A DNA stretch of 30,141 bases from JAPUIN01 sp041580375 (GCA_041580375.1 JBFGDZ010000020.1:1-30141), one strand, 5' to 3'; counted from the first letter of the stretch, positions 16,274 through 26,782 are shown. Program-made: numbers and translations. The notes: generated from the sequence alone by a model not told the origin.

Positions 16274-16978
16274 ATGACGAACTCTCGCGGCGGAGCCCGG
16301 GCTCAGAGTACCCGCGGGCGGGGACGCCCGGCCGCCCTGGCGCGCATTCTCGCCGCCGGCGTCCTGCTCGCCGGGCCCGGAGGCGCGGCGCCACCGGCGA
16401 CCGGGGGGGTGAGGTTCGGCGACGCCGTTCCCGCGATCGTGAAGCCGTCCGACCTGGAGAGGATCCGGCGCGAGCTGAACCTGAAGCGGTTCTCCGTCAT
16501 CGCCGCCGTGCTCCTGGGCGCGACCGAGGGGAGGGAGCTCCTGGTCGCCGAGCCTCTGCCGGATGCGGCGCTGGGCCGCATCGTCGAGGCCTGCGAGGCG
16601 GGGGGGTTCTGCCCCGATCCCGTGGGCTTCCTCGCCGGGCGGGTGCGGATCGTGCTTCTGCGCGGCACGGCGGTCGACACCGTCCTGGTGGCGGACGATG
16701 CGATCCGCGATCGGACCGGTCCCCTGTTCGATCTCGCCGATTACGGCACCCCCGGCAACCCGATCGGCTGGAGCGGGCGTGCCGAGGAGGCGGGCGGCCA
16801 CGTGGCCGTCGCGCTCACGCCGATCACGGTCGACGGGGATGGGCGCCCGGGGGCCGGGGCCGATCCGCCGTTCAACATCCGCTGGGACGATCGGACCCGG
16901 AGATTCGGGCTCTACGAGTGCCGGTTCACGGAGGACGGGACGACCGCCTGCGCGTTCGAGGAGCGGTTCCCGGACTGA
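16274..16978 (+). CDS. Exported protein of unknown function
   Basis: I do not recognise this 234-residue protein. It begins with an Arg-rich N-region and a hydrophobic stretch (AALARILAAGVLLAGPGGAA, about 20-39), which reads as a signal peptide with cleavage near APPA. The rest is soluble, with an acidic C-terminal half containing WDDRTRRFGLYECRFTEDG and three cysteines near the middle and end (EACEAGGFC, YECRF, TTACAF). It starts at ATG 16274 without a ribosome binding site. It is divergent from the yqaA-like gene and ends 19 bases before the convergent end of topA, with no terminator between. Codon use resembles that of the neighbours. It is likely periplasmic, a conclusion drawn only from the signal. 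Confidence 0.65.
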   Translation: MTNSRGGARAQSTRGRGRPAALARILAAGVLLAGPGGAAPPATGGVRFGDAVPAIVKPSDLERIRRELNLKRFSVIAAVLLGATEGRELLVAEPLPDAALGRIVEACEAGGFCPDPVGFLAGRVRIVLLRGTAVDTVLVADDAIRDRTGPLFDLADYGTPGNPIGWSGRAEEAGGHVAVALTPITVDGDGRPGAGADPPFNIRWDDRTRRFGLYECRFTEDGTTACAFEERFPD

Positions 16979-16997
16979 GCCGGATCGGGTCTCCGGA

Positions 16998-19445
<2,448 letters not shown>

Positions 19446-19449
19446 GAAA

Positions 19450-19485
19450 CGTCTCCCGGGCTCCGGGGAGACGCGTCGTCTCCCC
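19450..19485 (-). promoter_or_regulatory. topA leader with three-part repeat able to hide or free the ribosome binding site
   Basis: Read in the topA direction, segment A is GGGGAGACG (19485 to 19477), B is CGTCTCCCC (19473 to 19465) and C is GGGAGACG (19457 to 19450). A and B pair perfectly over 9 bp with a 3-base loop. B can instead pair perfectly with C over 8 bp. C contains the GGGAG ribosome binding site 7 bases from the GTG start. So A:B leaves translation open and B:C closes it. The complementarity is read directly from sequence; the switching role is inferred. Confidence 0.5.
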
Positions 19486-19507
19486 CAAAGAGCCCACTAT
19501 CCTTCGA

Positions 19508-19536
19508 TAAATAGGTTCGTCTGTCAAATTTTGCAA
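19508..19536 (-). promoter_or_regulatory. Possible topA promoter in the AT-rich pocket after dprA
   Basis: On the minus strand TTGCAA (19536 to 19531), a 17-base spacer and TATTTA (19513 to 19508). A perfect TTGACA is also present (19527 to 19522), but with no good -10 at normal spacing. The -35 lies within the last codons of dprA. The predicted start is near 19501, so the message would include the three-part repeat. Confidence 0.4.
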
Positions 19537-20642
19537 GTCGAGGCGCCGAAGAGGCGCCCCGGGAGCCGTCTCACGAGCCCGCGGAGCTCCAGCTCCAGAA
19601 GGGTCGCCAGCAGAGCCCCGGGGCTCAGATCGCAGGCCTCCCCGAGCCGGTCGATCGACATCGGCCGGCTCCTCCCGAGCACCTCCAGAACGCGGCGCTC
19701 CTCGGGACTCGACCCCGAGCCGGCGGCCGGCCGCAGTCGATCCGACGGAGCCCCGTCCCCGTCTCCGCCTTCGCCGCGGCGTCCCGTTCCGATCGGGGAG
19801 GCGGCCTCCACGATCGACGGCCCCAGATCGTCCAACACGTCGTCGGCGCCGCGGCACAGCAGGGCACCGTCGCGCAGCAGGGCGTTGGTCCCCTCCGATC
19901 CGGGAGACCCGACCGGCCCCGGCACGGCGTGAACCGTGCGGCCCTCGTCGGCGGCCAGACCGGCCGTGATCAAGGAGCCGCTGTCGCGCGAGGCCTCGAT
20001 GACGATCGTCGTCCAGGACAACCACGCGATCACGCGGTTCCGCTCCGGAAAGTGACGCTTCAGCGGAGCCGCTCCGAACGGGAACTCCGTCAGGACCGCT
20101 CCCCGGTCCGCGATCTCCCGCGCGAGCTTGAGATGCTCGGGAGGGTAGATCCGATCCAGCCCGGATCCGAGAACCGCCACAGTGCGCCCCCCCGAAGCGA
20201 GGGCCCCGCGATGTGAGGCGGCGTCGATGCCGCGCGCCAGACCGCTCACGATCGTGAAGCCCCGGGCCGCGAGATCGCCGGCGATCCGCTCCGCCTGCTC
20301 GATGCCGTAGGGCGTCGCCCGCCGCGATCCGACCACCGCCACCGCAAGCCCGTCCTCGCGGAGCAGCCGTCCCAGGACGTAGAGAACCGGCGGCGGGTCC
20401 GAAGAAACGCGCAGCAGGGCCGGATAGTCCTCGTCCTCGAGCGTGAGGACGCGCGACCCGGAGCGGCGGACCCGCTCCATCTCCCCGCGGGCCGCCTCGA
20501 GCCACCCGGAGTCGAGGATCGCGTCCCACTTCGGACGCCACCGGCCGTCCGCCGCCCGCCCGGCGATGAGCGTTCTGCGCAGGCCGGGCTCGGCGGCGCA
20601 GCGCAGGTTCAGCGCGGCCCAGCGCAGAGCCGAGCGCGACAC
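19524..20642 (-). CDS. dprA: DNA-processing protein DprA
   Basis: A 372-residue protein that binds incoming single-stranded DNA and loads RecA during transformation, and is also widespread in non-competent bacteria. The Rossmann-like core is clear: VAVVGSRRATPYG, FTIVSGLARGIDAASHRGAL, TVAVLGSGLDRIYPPEH, EFPFGAAPLKRHFPERNR, IEASRDSGSLITAGLA and VHAVPGPVGSPGSEGTNALLRDGA. A C-terminal winged-helix (about 310-365) has LEVLGRSRPMSIDRLGEACDL. I chose GTG 20642 because AGGAGG lies just upstream, although the frame stays open further to 20897 with an unlikely Arg-rich sequence. It precedes topA by 78 bases. Confidence 0.95.
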   Translation of the reverse strand: MSRSALRWAALNLRCAAEPGLRRTLIAGRAADGRWRPKWDAILDSGWLEAARGEMERVRRSGSRVLTLEDEDYPALLRVSSDPPPVLYVLGRLLREDGLAVAVVGSRRATPYGIEQAERIAGDLAARGFTIVSGLARGIDAASHRGALASGGRTVAVLGSGLDRIYPPEHLKLAREIADRGAVLTEFPFGAAPLKRHFPERNRVIAWLSWTTIVIEASRDSGSLITAGLAADEGRTVHAVPGPVGSPGSEGTNALLRDGALLCRGADDVLDDLGPSIVEAASPIGTGRRGEGGDGDGAPSDRLRPAAGSGSSPEERRVLEVLGRSRPMSIDRLGEACDLSPGALLATLLELELRGLVRRLPGRLFGASTCKI

Positions 20643-20674
20643 GCGAACCTCCTGACCGACGCGGGTGTCCGGAG

Positions 20675-20704
20675 ACCTTAGCGAACCGCGGCCGCGCTTG
20701 TCAA
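20675..20704 (-). promoter_or_regulatory. Predicted dprA promoter
   Basis: On the minus strand a perfect TTGACA (20704 to 20699), an 18-base spacer and TAAGGT (20680 to 20675). The predicted start is near 20668, about 26 bases before the dprA start. Its -35 box overlaps the -35 box of the divergent promoter. Confidence 0.5.
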
Positions 20705-20727
20705 TCTCCGACCGTTTGCTGTATAAA
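20698..20727 (+). promoter_or_regulatory. Predicted promoter of the TPR/beta-barrel gene
   Basis: TTGTCA at 20698-20703 and TATAAA at 20722-20727 with an 18-base spacer (or GTATAA with 17). The predicted start near 20734 gives a leader of about 214 nt. This is one of the few AT-rich spots in the region. Confidence 0.6.
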
Positions 20728-20760
20728 CCCCGCCAGTCCGGCAGCCACTGCGGGTCGACG

Positions 20761-20779
20761 GGGCGCGGCGGCCGCGCCC
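20761..20779 (+). other. Perfect 8-bp hairpin in the leader of the TPR gene
   Basis: GGGCGCGG (20761-20768), loop CGG, and CCGCGCCC (20772-20779). There is no T tract after it, so it is not an ordinary intrinsic terminator. It lies about 27 bases after the predicted transcription start. The remaining leader to 20947 shows nothing I can name. Confidence 0.4.
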
Positions 20780-20947
20780 GCACGAGCCGGGCGGGCTCCC
20801 TCGAGGCCTCCCCCTCATGACGAGGGCGCGGGAGTGACCTCGATCTCGACTCGGCACGACCGCCTCCCGCCCCGTTTCCACCTCGCGAACGTTTCACCGG
20901 CGCTCGTGATCACGCCGCGGGCGTGCCCCGGACCCGGAGGCTCGTGG

Positions 20948-22657
20948 ATGATGAGGCAGGCCGCGGCGCTCGTGATCCTCCTGCTCGCCCCGGGCGGCGT
21001 CCCGGCGCCGGCCGGTGCGGAGACGGAGCCGGCCCCCGCGAATGCGCCGGCCGCAGACCTGCTGAGGCAGGCCGACGAGGCGTTCGATCGCGAGGACTAC
21101 GTCAGGGCCCGCGATCTCTACGCCGAGATCGTGAGGCTGCGGCCCGGCTCCGTCCACGCGCTTCAGCGGCTCGCCTTCCTGCAGGCGTGGGCCGGCGACC
21201 TCGAGGAGGCGGAGTCGAGCCTCCGACGGGCGCTCTCCCATGCGCCCGAGGACCCCGGCCTGCTACTCGACCTGGCGGTCGTCCTCTCCGACGGCGGCGA
21301 TCTCGACGCCGCCATCCGCATTTTCAGGGGACTGCGGGACGGGCACCCCGATGACCCGCGCATCCTCCTGGGGCTGGCGCATGCCCTCGGCGAGAAGGGG
21401 CGGTACGACGAGGCCGAGGCCGTTTACGTCATGATGCAGGACCGGCGGATCGCCCCGATCGAGGCGCACGTGGGTCGCGCGATGCTCCGCACCCTTCAGG
21501 GGGAGTACGACGATGCGTCGCGCTTCTATCACGATATCCTGAGGGCGTCTCCCGGAAACCTCGAAGCGCGGATCGGGATGGTCCGGATTCGACACCGTCA
21601 GGGACTCCATCGCTCCGCCCGCGAACAGATCGACAACATCGTCCTGGATCACCCCATGAGCCGCGAAGCGCGCGAGCTGCAGCGGGAGGTCCACACGTTT
21701 CTCAGGCCGCGGGGAAACGCCGGGGGCTTTCGCTTCAGCGACGAGAACGGCAACCGCGTCGACGTCGCGTCGATCGCCGCCACGTTTCACGCCGAGCCGC
21801 AGACGGAGGTCCGCATCGCCCTGACCCGCCACGCGGCCGAGTTCCGCTGCGAGGATCGGGCCTTCTGCGACGAAGTCGCGCCGCTCTCCGGAAGCTTCAG
21901 CGAGGTGGCGGAGGACGAGGCCGCCACGCTGATCGCGAGCCTGACGTCGCTCGTGATCCGATCGATCACGTTTCACGCGCGCGTCGGCGCGGCGTGGGAG
22001 GAGGATCTGGGAGGGGACACCCGCACCTTCGGGATCGGCGGGGGCTTCATCAGGTGGGAGGTCGGCCCGCGCCTGGCTCTCAAAGGAAGCATGGCGCGGG
22101 AGGCGCTCCTGGACACGGCCGTGCTGATCGATCGCGGAATCCGCGTGGACGAGGCCGACGCCGCGATCGAGTACCGGCCCGCGACCTCCTGGACCCTGCT
22201 CGGCACGGCCGGGCTGGCGTCCTACTCGGACAGCAACGCGCGCCGCAGCGCTGGCGTGAGCCTGATCTGGGCGATGCGGTCGGAGAATCCGGGCGTGAGC
22301 GCAGTCTTCGAGTCCCGGTATCTCTCGTTCAACGCCGACCGCGACAACGGCTACTTCGATCCGCTCCGGTACGACGCGGAGCTGCTCACGGTGGCGGTCT
22401 GGGACGACTATCTCGAGCGGCGGATCTTCTGGCGGATCGAGGGGACGTTCGGCCGCCAGGATTTCGAGACGGGAGGCGCCGGACGGATCGAGGCGGAGAC
22501 CGACGACACGGTGCAGGCGATTCACGCCCGCTTCGGTCTCGCGCTCGGAGCGCGCGCGACGCTCGAGGCCTTCTACTCGAAAAGCGATGCGGCGCTCGAG
22601 CGGGCGACCGGATTCACCGCGTCGCGATCCGGCTTCGATCTCCGGTTCCGTTTTTGA
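20948..22657 (+). CDS. TPR-repeat outer-membrane beta-barrel protein
   Basis: Exported protein of 569 residues. A signal peptide (MMRQAAALVILLLAPG, cleavage near residue 24) precedes about six tetratricopeptide repeats (about 37-245: ALQRLAFLQAWAGDLEEAESSLRRAL, then ILLGLAHALGEKGRYDEAEAVY and others). From about 265 to the end it is rich in alternating polar and hydrophobic strands and ends in Phe (DLRFRF), the signal for outer-membrane barrel insertion. The layout recalls PgaA/YaiO-type proteins that take part in polysaccharide or other export, but no synthase genes are nearby, so the substrate is unknown. ATG 20948 is set by GGAGG 7 bases upstream. Its last 44 bases overlap folC tail to tail. 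Confidence 0.82.
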   Translation: MMRQAAALVILLLAPGGVPAPAGAETEPAPANAPAADLLRQADEAFDREDYVRARDLYAEIVRLRPGSVHALQRLAFLQAWAGDLEEAESSLRRALSHAPEDPGLLLDLAVVLSDGGDLDAAIRIFRGLRDGHPDDPRILLGLAHALGEKGRYDEAEAVYVMMQDRRIAPIEAHVGRAMLRTLQGEYDDASRFYHDILRASPGNLEARIGMVRIRHRQGLHRSAREQIDNIVLDHPMSREARELQREVHTFLRPRGNAGGFRFSDENGNRVDVASIAATFHAEPQTEVRIALTRHAAEFRCEDRAFCDEVAPLSGSFSEVAEDEAATLIASLTSLVIRSITFHARVGAAWEEDLGGDTRTFGIGGGFIRWEVGPRLALKGSMAREALLDTAVLIDRGIRVDEADAAIEYRPATSWTLLGTAGLASYSDSNARRSAGVSLIWAMRSENPGVSAVFESRYLSFNADRDNGYFDPLRYDAELLTVAVWDDYLERRIFWRIEGTFGRQDFETGGAGRIEAETDDTVQAIHARFGLALGARATLEAFYSKSDAALERATGFTASRSGFDLRFRF

Positions 22658-23999
22658 CCGGACGCGCGGACGGCGGAGGGGACTGCAGGAGCCGCCCGGA
22701 CGCATCCAGGCCCAGCCTCTTGATCTCGCCCACGAGATAAAGCGATCCGCTCACCACGCAGAGCCCGCCGGGACCGGCCGCGCGCAGCCCCAGGTCGAGC
22801 GCCTCGCCGACCCGATCGGCGCGACGGACGCGCGGATGACGGCGGGAGGCTATCTTCAGCAGCGCGGCGGGGTCCGCGCCGCGCGCGACCGGGAGGGCCG
22901 TCACGACCACGTCGCGCGCCAGGGGACAGAGACGATCGAGCATCTCCGGGATCGGCTTGTCCTTCATCGCGGCGAACACGAGCGACACGCGCCGCCCGCG
23001 GTGATGATCGCCGATGTAGTCGGCCAGGGTGACGCAGGCCGCCGGGTTGTGGGCGCCGTCGAGGAGCACGTCCGTCTCCCCCCGGATGATCTCGATGCGT
23101 CCGGGCCACACGACGCGCTCGAGGCCGCGGGCGATGGCCTCCGCGCCGACGGAGGCGAATCCCCGGGCGGCGAGATCCTCCGCGAGGAGCACCGCGACAG
23201 CGGCGTTTTCGACCTGATGTCTCCCGCGCAGGGACGGTCGGAGCGCGACGTAACTCCGGGCCGGAGTGACGAGATCCAGCACGGGGGGGTCCGGGAACCG
23301 GCTCGCGCCGTCCGCGGGATCGATCGCGCACCGGCTCGTGCGGACGACCCGGGCGCCGATGAGGCCGGCCTCCGCCAGGAGGACCTCCTCGGCCTCCTCG
23401 CTCTGCGGACCGATGACGGCGGTGATCCCGCGTCTCATTATGCCGGCCTTCTGATGGGCGATCTCGCGCAGCGAGCGGCCCAACCACTCCATGTGATCCA
23501 TGGCGACGGGGGTGACGGCGCAGGCGAGCGGCTCCACCGCGTTCGTCGCGTCGAAGCGTCCTCCCATGCCGACCTCCAATACGGCGATCGGGACGCGGCG
23601 CCGGGCGAAGTGAAGGAACGCGAGCGCCGTCGTGGCCTCGAAATACGTGGGGCCCTCGGCCCCGGCACGCTCGAGCCGGCCGATCGCGTCCCGGATCTCC
23701 GACGCCAGGACCGCGACCTCGGCCTCCGGGATCGCCTCGCCCGCGATCCCGATCCGTTCCTCGAAACGCACGAGATGGGGCGAGATGTACAGGCCGGCAG
23801 GGATTCCGCCGGCCTCGAGCATCGACGCAAGATAGGCCGACACGGATCCCTTGCCGTTCGTCCCGCCGATCAGGACCGCGGGGACCTCGAGGTGCGGATC
23901 ACCCAGCAGCGCCAGAAGCGCGCGGATCCGATCGAGCCCCGGGCGGATCCGCTGGGGCTCGAGACTCTCCAGGTATTCGATCGCCTCACGATGGTCCAT
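22614..23999 (-). CDS. folC: Bifunctional folylpolyglutamate synthase/dihydrofolate synthase
   Basis: ATP-dependent Mur-ligase-family enzyme of 461 residues that adds glutamate to dihydropteroate and folates. The P-loop is VLIGGTNGKGSVSAYLASML at 43-61, then the family block ISPHLVRFEERIGIAG, the metal-binding VLEVGMGGRFDATNAVEPLACAVTPVAMDHMEWLG and HQKAGIMRRG. The C-domain has VLLDGAHNPAACVTL. The start ATG 23999 is 3 bases after the stop of the MFS gene. The last 15 or so residues are extra and overlap the TPR gene on the other strand. It is the last gene of the accD-MFS-folC unit. Confidence 0.95.
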   Translation of the reverse strand: MDHREAIEYLESLEPQRIRPGLDRIRALLALLGDPHLEVPAVLIGGTNGKGSVSAYLASMLEAGGIPAGLYISPHLVRFEERIGIAGEAIPEAEVAVLASEIRDAIGRLERAGAEGPTYFEATTALAFLHFARRRVPIAVLEVGMGGRFDATNAVEPLACAVTPVAMDHMEWLGRSLREIAHQKAGIMRRGITAVIGPQSEEAEEVLLAEAGLIGARVVRTSRCAIDPADGASRFPDPPVLDLVTPARSYVALRPSLRGRHQVENAAVAVLLAEDLAARGFASVGAEAIARGLERVVWPGRIEIIRGETDVLLDGAHNPAACVTLADYIGDHHRGRRVSLVFAAMKDKPIPEMLDRLCPLARDVVVTALPVARGADPAALLKIASRRHPRVRRADRVGEALDLGLRAAGPGGLCVVSGSLYLVGEIKRLGLDASGRLLQSPPPSARPVKNGTGDRSRIATR

Positions 24000-24002
24000 C
24001 GG

Positions 24003-25355
24003 TCACTCGCCGGAGATCTGCTCCAGCGTCCTTCCGCGCGTCTCCTCCCCGAGGAGCACCACGCCCACCGCCCCGGCCGCGAGGACGCCCGCGAACATGG
24101 TGAAGATGGCGCCGAACCCGCCCCCCCACGAGCCGATCATCGAGCCGACGACGAGCGGCGCCAGAATGCCCCCGAGCCGGCCGAAGGCGGCCGCGGAACC
24201 GGAACCGGTGCCGCGCAGCCGCGTCGGGTACAGCTCGGGCGTGTAGCCGTACGTGACGCCCCACGCTCCGAGGTTGAAGAACGACACCAGGCAGCCCCAG
24301 AGGATCAGGTCGGACGGGGTGCGGGCCGCGCCGAAGAAATAGCTGGACCCGGCGCACAGCAGCATGAACGGGACGAGCGTCGCCTTGCGGCCGATCTTCT
24401 CCACCAGGTAGGCCGCCGCGAAGTATCCCGGGATCTGCGCCAGCGTGATGATCATCGTGAAGCGGAATGAGGTCGCCTCGGCCAGGCCCTGCTCGACGAG
24501 GAGCGTCGGCAGCCAGATGAAGATGCCGTAAAACGAATAAGCCATGGTGAACCACAGGATCCAGAGCATCGTGGTGCGCCGCAGCAGATCGCGCCCGAAC
24601 AGATCCAGGAAGCGTGCCCTCCCTGCGGCCGGTGCCGGGGCCGCCGTGAGCCGCGCCCCCGGATCGACGGGGACGCCGCTGCCGGACTCGACCGCGCGCA
24701 GGGTCGCCTCGGCCTCGTCGACCCGGCCGCGCTCGACGAGAAAACGGGGAGATTCCGGCAGGGATCGGCGCAGCACGAGAACGTAGAAGGCGGGCAGGGC
24801 TCCGATGAAGAACGCGAAGCGCCAGGGAAACGACGAGCCGCGGGCCTCGGCCCAGCGCGCGAGGAGATCGGCGATGATCGCCGCCGCGGCCCAGCCGAAC
24901 GCCCAGAACGACTCCAGGAGGACCACCAGCCGGCCCCGGTGCCGGGCCGGAGAGAACTCGCTCACCAGGGAGGCCGCCACCGGGAGCTCGCCGCCGAGAC
25001 CGAAGCCGACGAGCAGCCGCAGCACGATCAGCGATGCGAACCCCCAGGCCAGACCGCACAGGCCCGTCGCGACGCTGAAGATCAGCAGAGTGGCCTGGAA
25101 CATCGCCTTGCGGCCGTAGCGATCCGAGAGGTGGCCGGCGAGCGCGCCACCCAGGAGCATCCCGATCAGAGCGGCGCTGCCGGTCCACGCGATCTGCGGC
25201 GGGGTGAGCGACCACTCCACCTTCAGGCGAGCCAGGACGAACGAGACGAGCCCGGTGTCCATCGAGTCGAAGAACCACCCGAGCCCGCTCAGGAGCAGGA
25301 GTTTGTAATGAAACCGCCCCAGAGGCAGACGATCCAGCCTTTCGGAGACGTGCAT
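24003..25355 (-). CDS. MFS transporter, sugar-porter/NiaP-like
   Basis: A 450-residue inner-membrane transporter with about 12 hydrophobic segments. The MFS signature between helices 2 and 3 is GHLSDRYGRKAMF (about 79-91). The N-terminus SERLDRLPLGRFHYKLLLLSGLGWFFDSMDTGLVSF and the helix 4-5 region GFGLGGELPVAASLVSEFSP, RGRLVVLLESFWAFGW resemble niacin/aromatic-acid type carriers (NiaP). The central loop (about 210-250) is charged, and the C-terminal end has PELYPTRLRGTGSGSAAAFGRLG. ATG 25355 follows the accD stop by 8 bases and lacks a clear ribosome binding site, suggesting coupling. Why a transporter sits between accD and folC is not known, and a role for a vitamin or carboxylate substrate is only a guess. 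Confidence 0.88.
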   Translation of the reverse strand: MHVSERLDRLPLGRFHYKLLLLSGLGWFFDSMDTGLVSFVLARLKVEWSLTPPQIAWTGSAALIGMLLGGALAGHLSDRYGRKAMFQATLLIFSVATGLCGLAWGFASLIVLRLLVGFGLGGELPVAASLVSEFSPARHRGRLVVLLESFWAFGWAAAAIIADLLARWAEARGSSFPWRFAFFIGALPAFYVLVLRRSLPESPRFLVERGRVDEAEATLRAVESGSGVPVDPGARLTAAPAPAAGRARFLDLFGRDLLRRTTMLWILWFTMAYSFYGIFIWLPTLLVEQGLAEATSFRFTMIITLAQIPGYFAAAYLVEKIGRKATLVPFMLLCAGSSYFFGAARTPSDLILWGCLVSFFNLGAWGVTYGYTPELYPTRLRGTGSGSAAAFGRLGGILAPLVVGSMIGSWGGGFGAIFTMFAGVLAAGAVGVVLLGEETRGRTLEQISGE

Positions 25356-25363
25356 TGTGATGT

Positions 25364-26389
25364 CTAGGTTTCGTTCTGCAGGTTCTGCATGCGCGCGGCG
25401 ATGGTGCCGGGGAACGGCACCGGCTCGATCGGGCGGGAGCTCTCGCCGGATGATGGCGTCTCGGGCGGGGTTTCACGAGCGCCCGGCCCGGATTCCGACA
25501 CCGCTCCGCTCGCCGAAGGCGTGGCGGCGAGCAGCTCGGGGTTGGCCATGAACTTCAGGCAGCGGATGAGGACGTCACGCATCTCGCGGCGCTCGACGAT
25601 GAAATCGAGCATTCCCTTCTCCAGGAGGAACTCGGAGCGCTGGAATTCCTCCGGCAGCTTCTCGCGGATGGTCTGTTCGATCACGCGCGGCCCGGCGAAC
25701 CCGATGAGGGCCTTGGGCTCGGCGATGTTCAGGTCGCCCAGCATGGCGTAGGAGGCGGTCACGCCGCCGGTCGTCGGGTCGGTGAGGACCGAGATGTAGG
25801 GGATCCGCGCCTCGTGCAGCCTGTGCAGGGCGGCCGCGATCTTGGCCATCTGCATGAGGGACAGGATGCCCTCCTGCATGCGCGCCCCCCCGCTGCTCGA
25901 GATCACGATGAGGGGGACCCGCTCCTCGAGCGCCTTCAGAACGGCGCGCGTCACCTTCTCGCCCACGACGGAGCCCATGGAGCCGCCCATGAACCCGTAC
26001 TCCATGACCGACAGGACGACCGCCTGCCCGCCGATGGTTCCGCGCGCGCTGATGACCGCGTCGTTGAGGCCGGTCCGCTCGCGGTAGGCGCGGAGGCGGT
26101 CCTTGTAGGGCTTCACGTCGCGGAACTTCAGGGGATCGATGGAGTAGACGTCGGCGTCGAACTCCTGGTAGCGCCCCTCGTCGAACAACGCCGAGAGCCG
26201 CTCGCGCGCCGATATGCGGAAGTGGTAGTTGCACTTCGGGCAGACGTTCGCGTTGCGGAGGACCTCCTTCTTATAGATGATCTCCTTGCATCCGTCGCAT
26301 TTGACCCAGAGCCCCTCCGGGACCTGCATCCGCTTGCGCTCGACCGGCTGCTTGGGCTTGCGGGCTTTCTTAAACCACGCGATTTCCAT
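25364..26389 (-). CDS. accD: Acetyl-CoA carboxylase carboxyltransferase subunit beta
   Basis: Beta subunit of the carboxyltransferase that makes malonyl-CoA for fatty acid synthesis. The N-terminal zinc ribbon is complete: Cys31, Cys34, Cys50 and Cys53 (CDGC and CPKC, 15 residues apart). The crotonase-fold core has GGSMGSVVGEKVTRA, VISSSGGARMQEG, SVLTDPTTGGVTASYAMLGD and IGFAGPRVIEQTIREKLPE. After about residue 285 there is an unusual tail of about 50 Pro/Ser/Glu-rich residues (ETPPETPSSGESS), likely disordered. ATG 26389 is preceded by a GGGGGA stretch. It heads the operon accD-MFS-folC and has a strong promoter. Confidence 0.97.
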   Translation of the reverse strand: MEIAWFKKARKPKQPVERKRMQVPEGLWVKCDGCKEIIYKKEVLRNANVCPKCNYHFRISARERLSALFDEGRYQEFDADVYSIDPLKFRDVKPYKDRLRAYRERTGLNDAVISARGTIGGQAVVLSVMEYGFMGGSMGSVVGEKVTRAVLKALEERVPLIVISSSGGARMQEGILSLMQMAKIAAALHRLHEARIPYISVLTDPTTGGVTASYAMLGDLNIAEPKALIGFAGPRVIEQTIREKLPEEFQRSEFLLEKGMLDFIVERREMRDVLIRCLKFMANPELLAATPSASGAVSESGPGARETPPETPSSGESSRPIEPVPFPGTIAARMQNLQNET

Positions 26390-26433
26390 GAGTTCGGGGT
26401 CCCCCGCGGGCTGTGCCCGGGCGTCTTGCGGGA

Positions 26434-26462
26434 ATCATAGCGGCGGGGGCCCGACCGGTCAA
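26434..26462 (-). promoter_or_regulatory. Strong predicted sigma-70 promoter of accD
   Basis: On the minus strand TTGACC (26462 to 26457), a 17-base spacer and TATGAT (26439 to 26434): five of six matches in each box at ideal spacing. The predicted start near 26427 gives a leader of about 38 nt. Confidence 0.75.
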
Positions 26463-26782
26463 GATTGGAGGAACGCCCCCGCGGCCCCCTCCACTCCACC
26501 GGGACGCATGCACACGGTCCGCACACGACCCGCCCAGGGCTGATCAATCGACGACAGGGCATCGAAGTGTCTGGCAGACGGGAACTTGTCCCTGATCGGG
26601 GGTGCCGATGGTCCAGATCCTGATCACGGGGTGTGCGGATTGTGGACCCCGCGCTGCTCGTTCCGTCAACGGATCGGTCTCGCACGGCCCCGCCTCGAGA
26701 TTGAGATCGACCCTGCAAACATGTTGAAAACAAAGCGTCTGACCCCTCCTCCCCACGGCCAGCGGGCGGCCGGCGTCCGATC
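26463..26782 (+). other. Gene-free stretch upstream of the sigma-54 promoter, possible activator sites
   Basis: No gene is seen here. It holds a perfect short palindrome GTCTG-G-CAGAC (26569-26579), a direct repeat CCTGATC(AC)GGGG at 26591-26601 and 26619-26631 spaced 28 bp, and the inverted pair GGTCCA (26610-26615) with TGGACC (26643-26648). They lie about 160-240 bases before the predicted sigma-54 start, a usual distance for enhancer-binding activators. An AT-rich patch lies at 26715-26735. The role of these sites is inferred from position only. Confidence 0.3.

Noticed and set aside
19524..20897. Longer dprA start at 20897
   Set aside because: The added 85 residues are Arg/Gly-rich and cross both predicted divergent promoters. 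AGGAGG just before GTG 20642 marks the real start.
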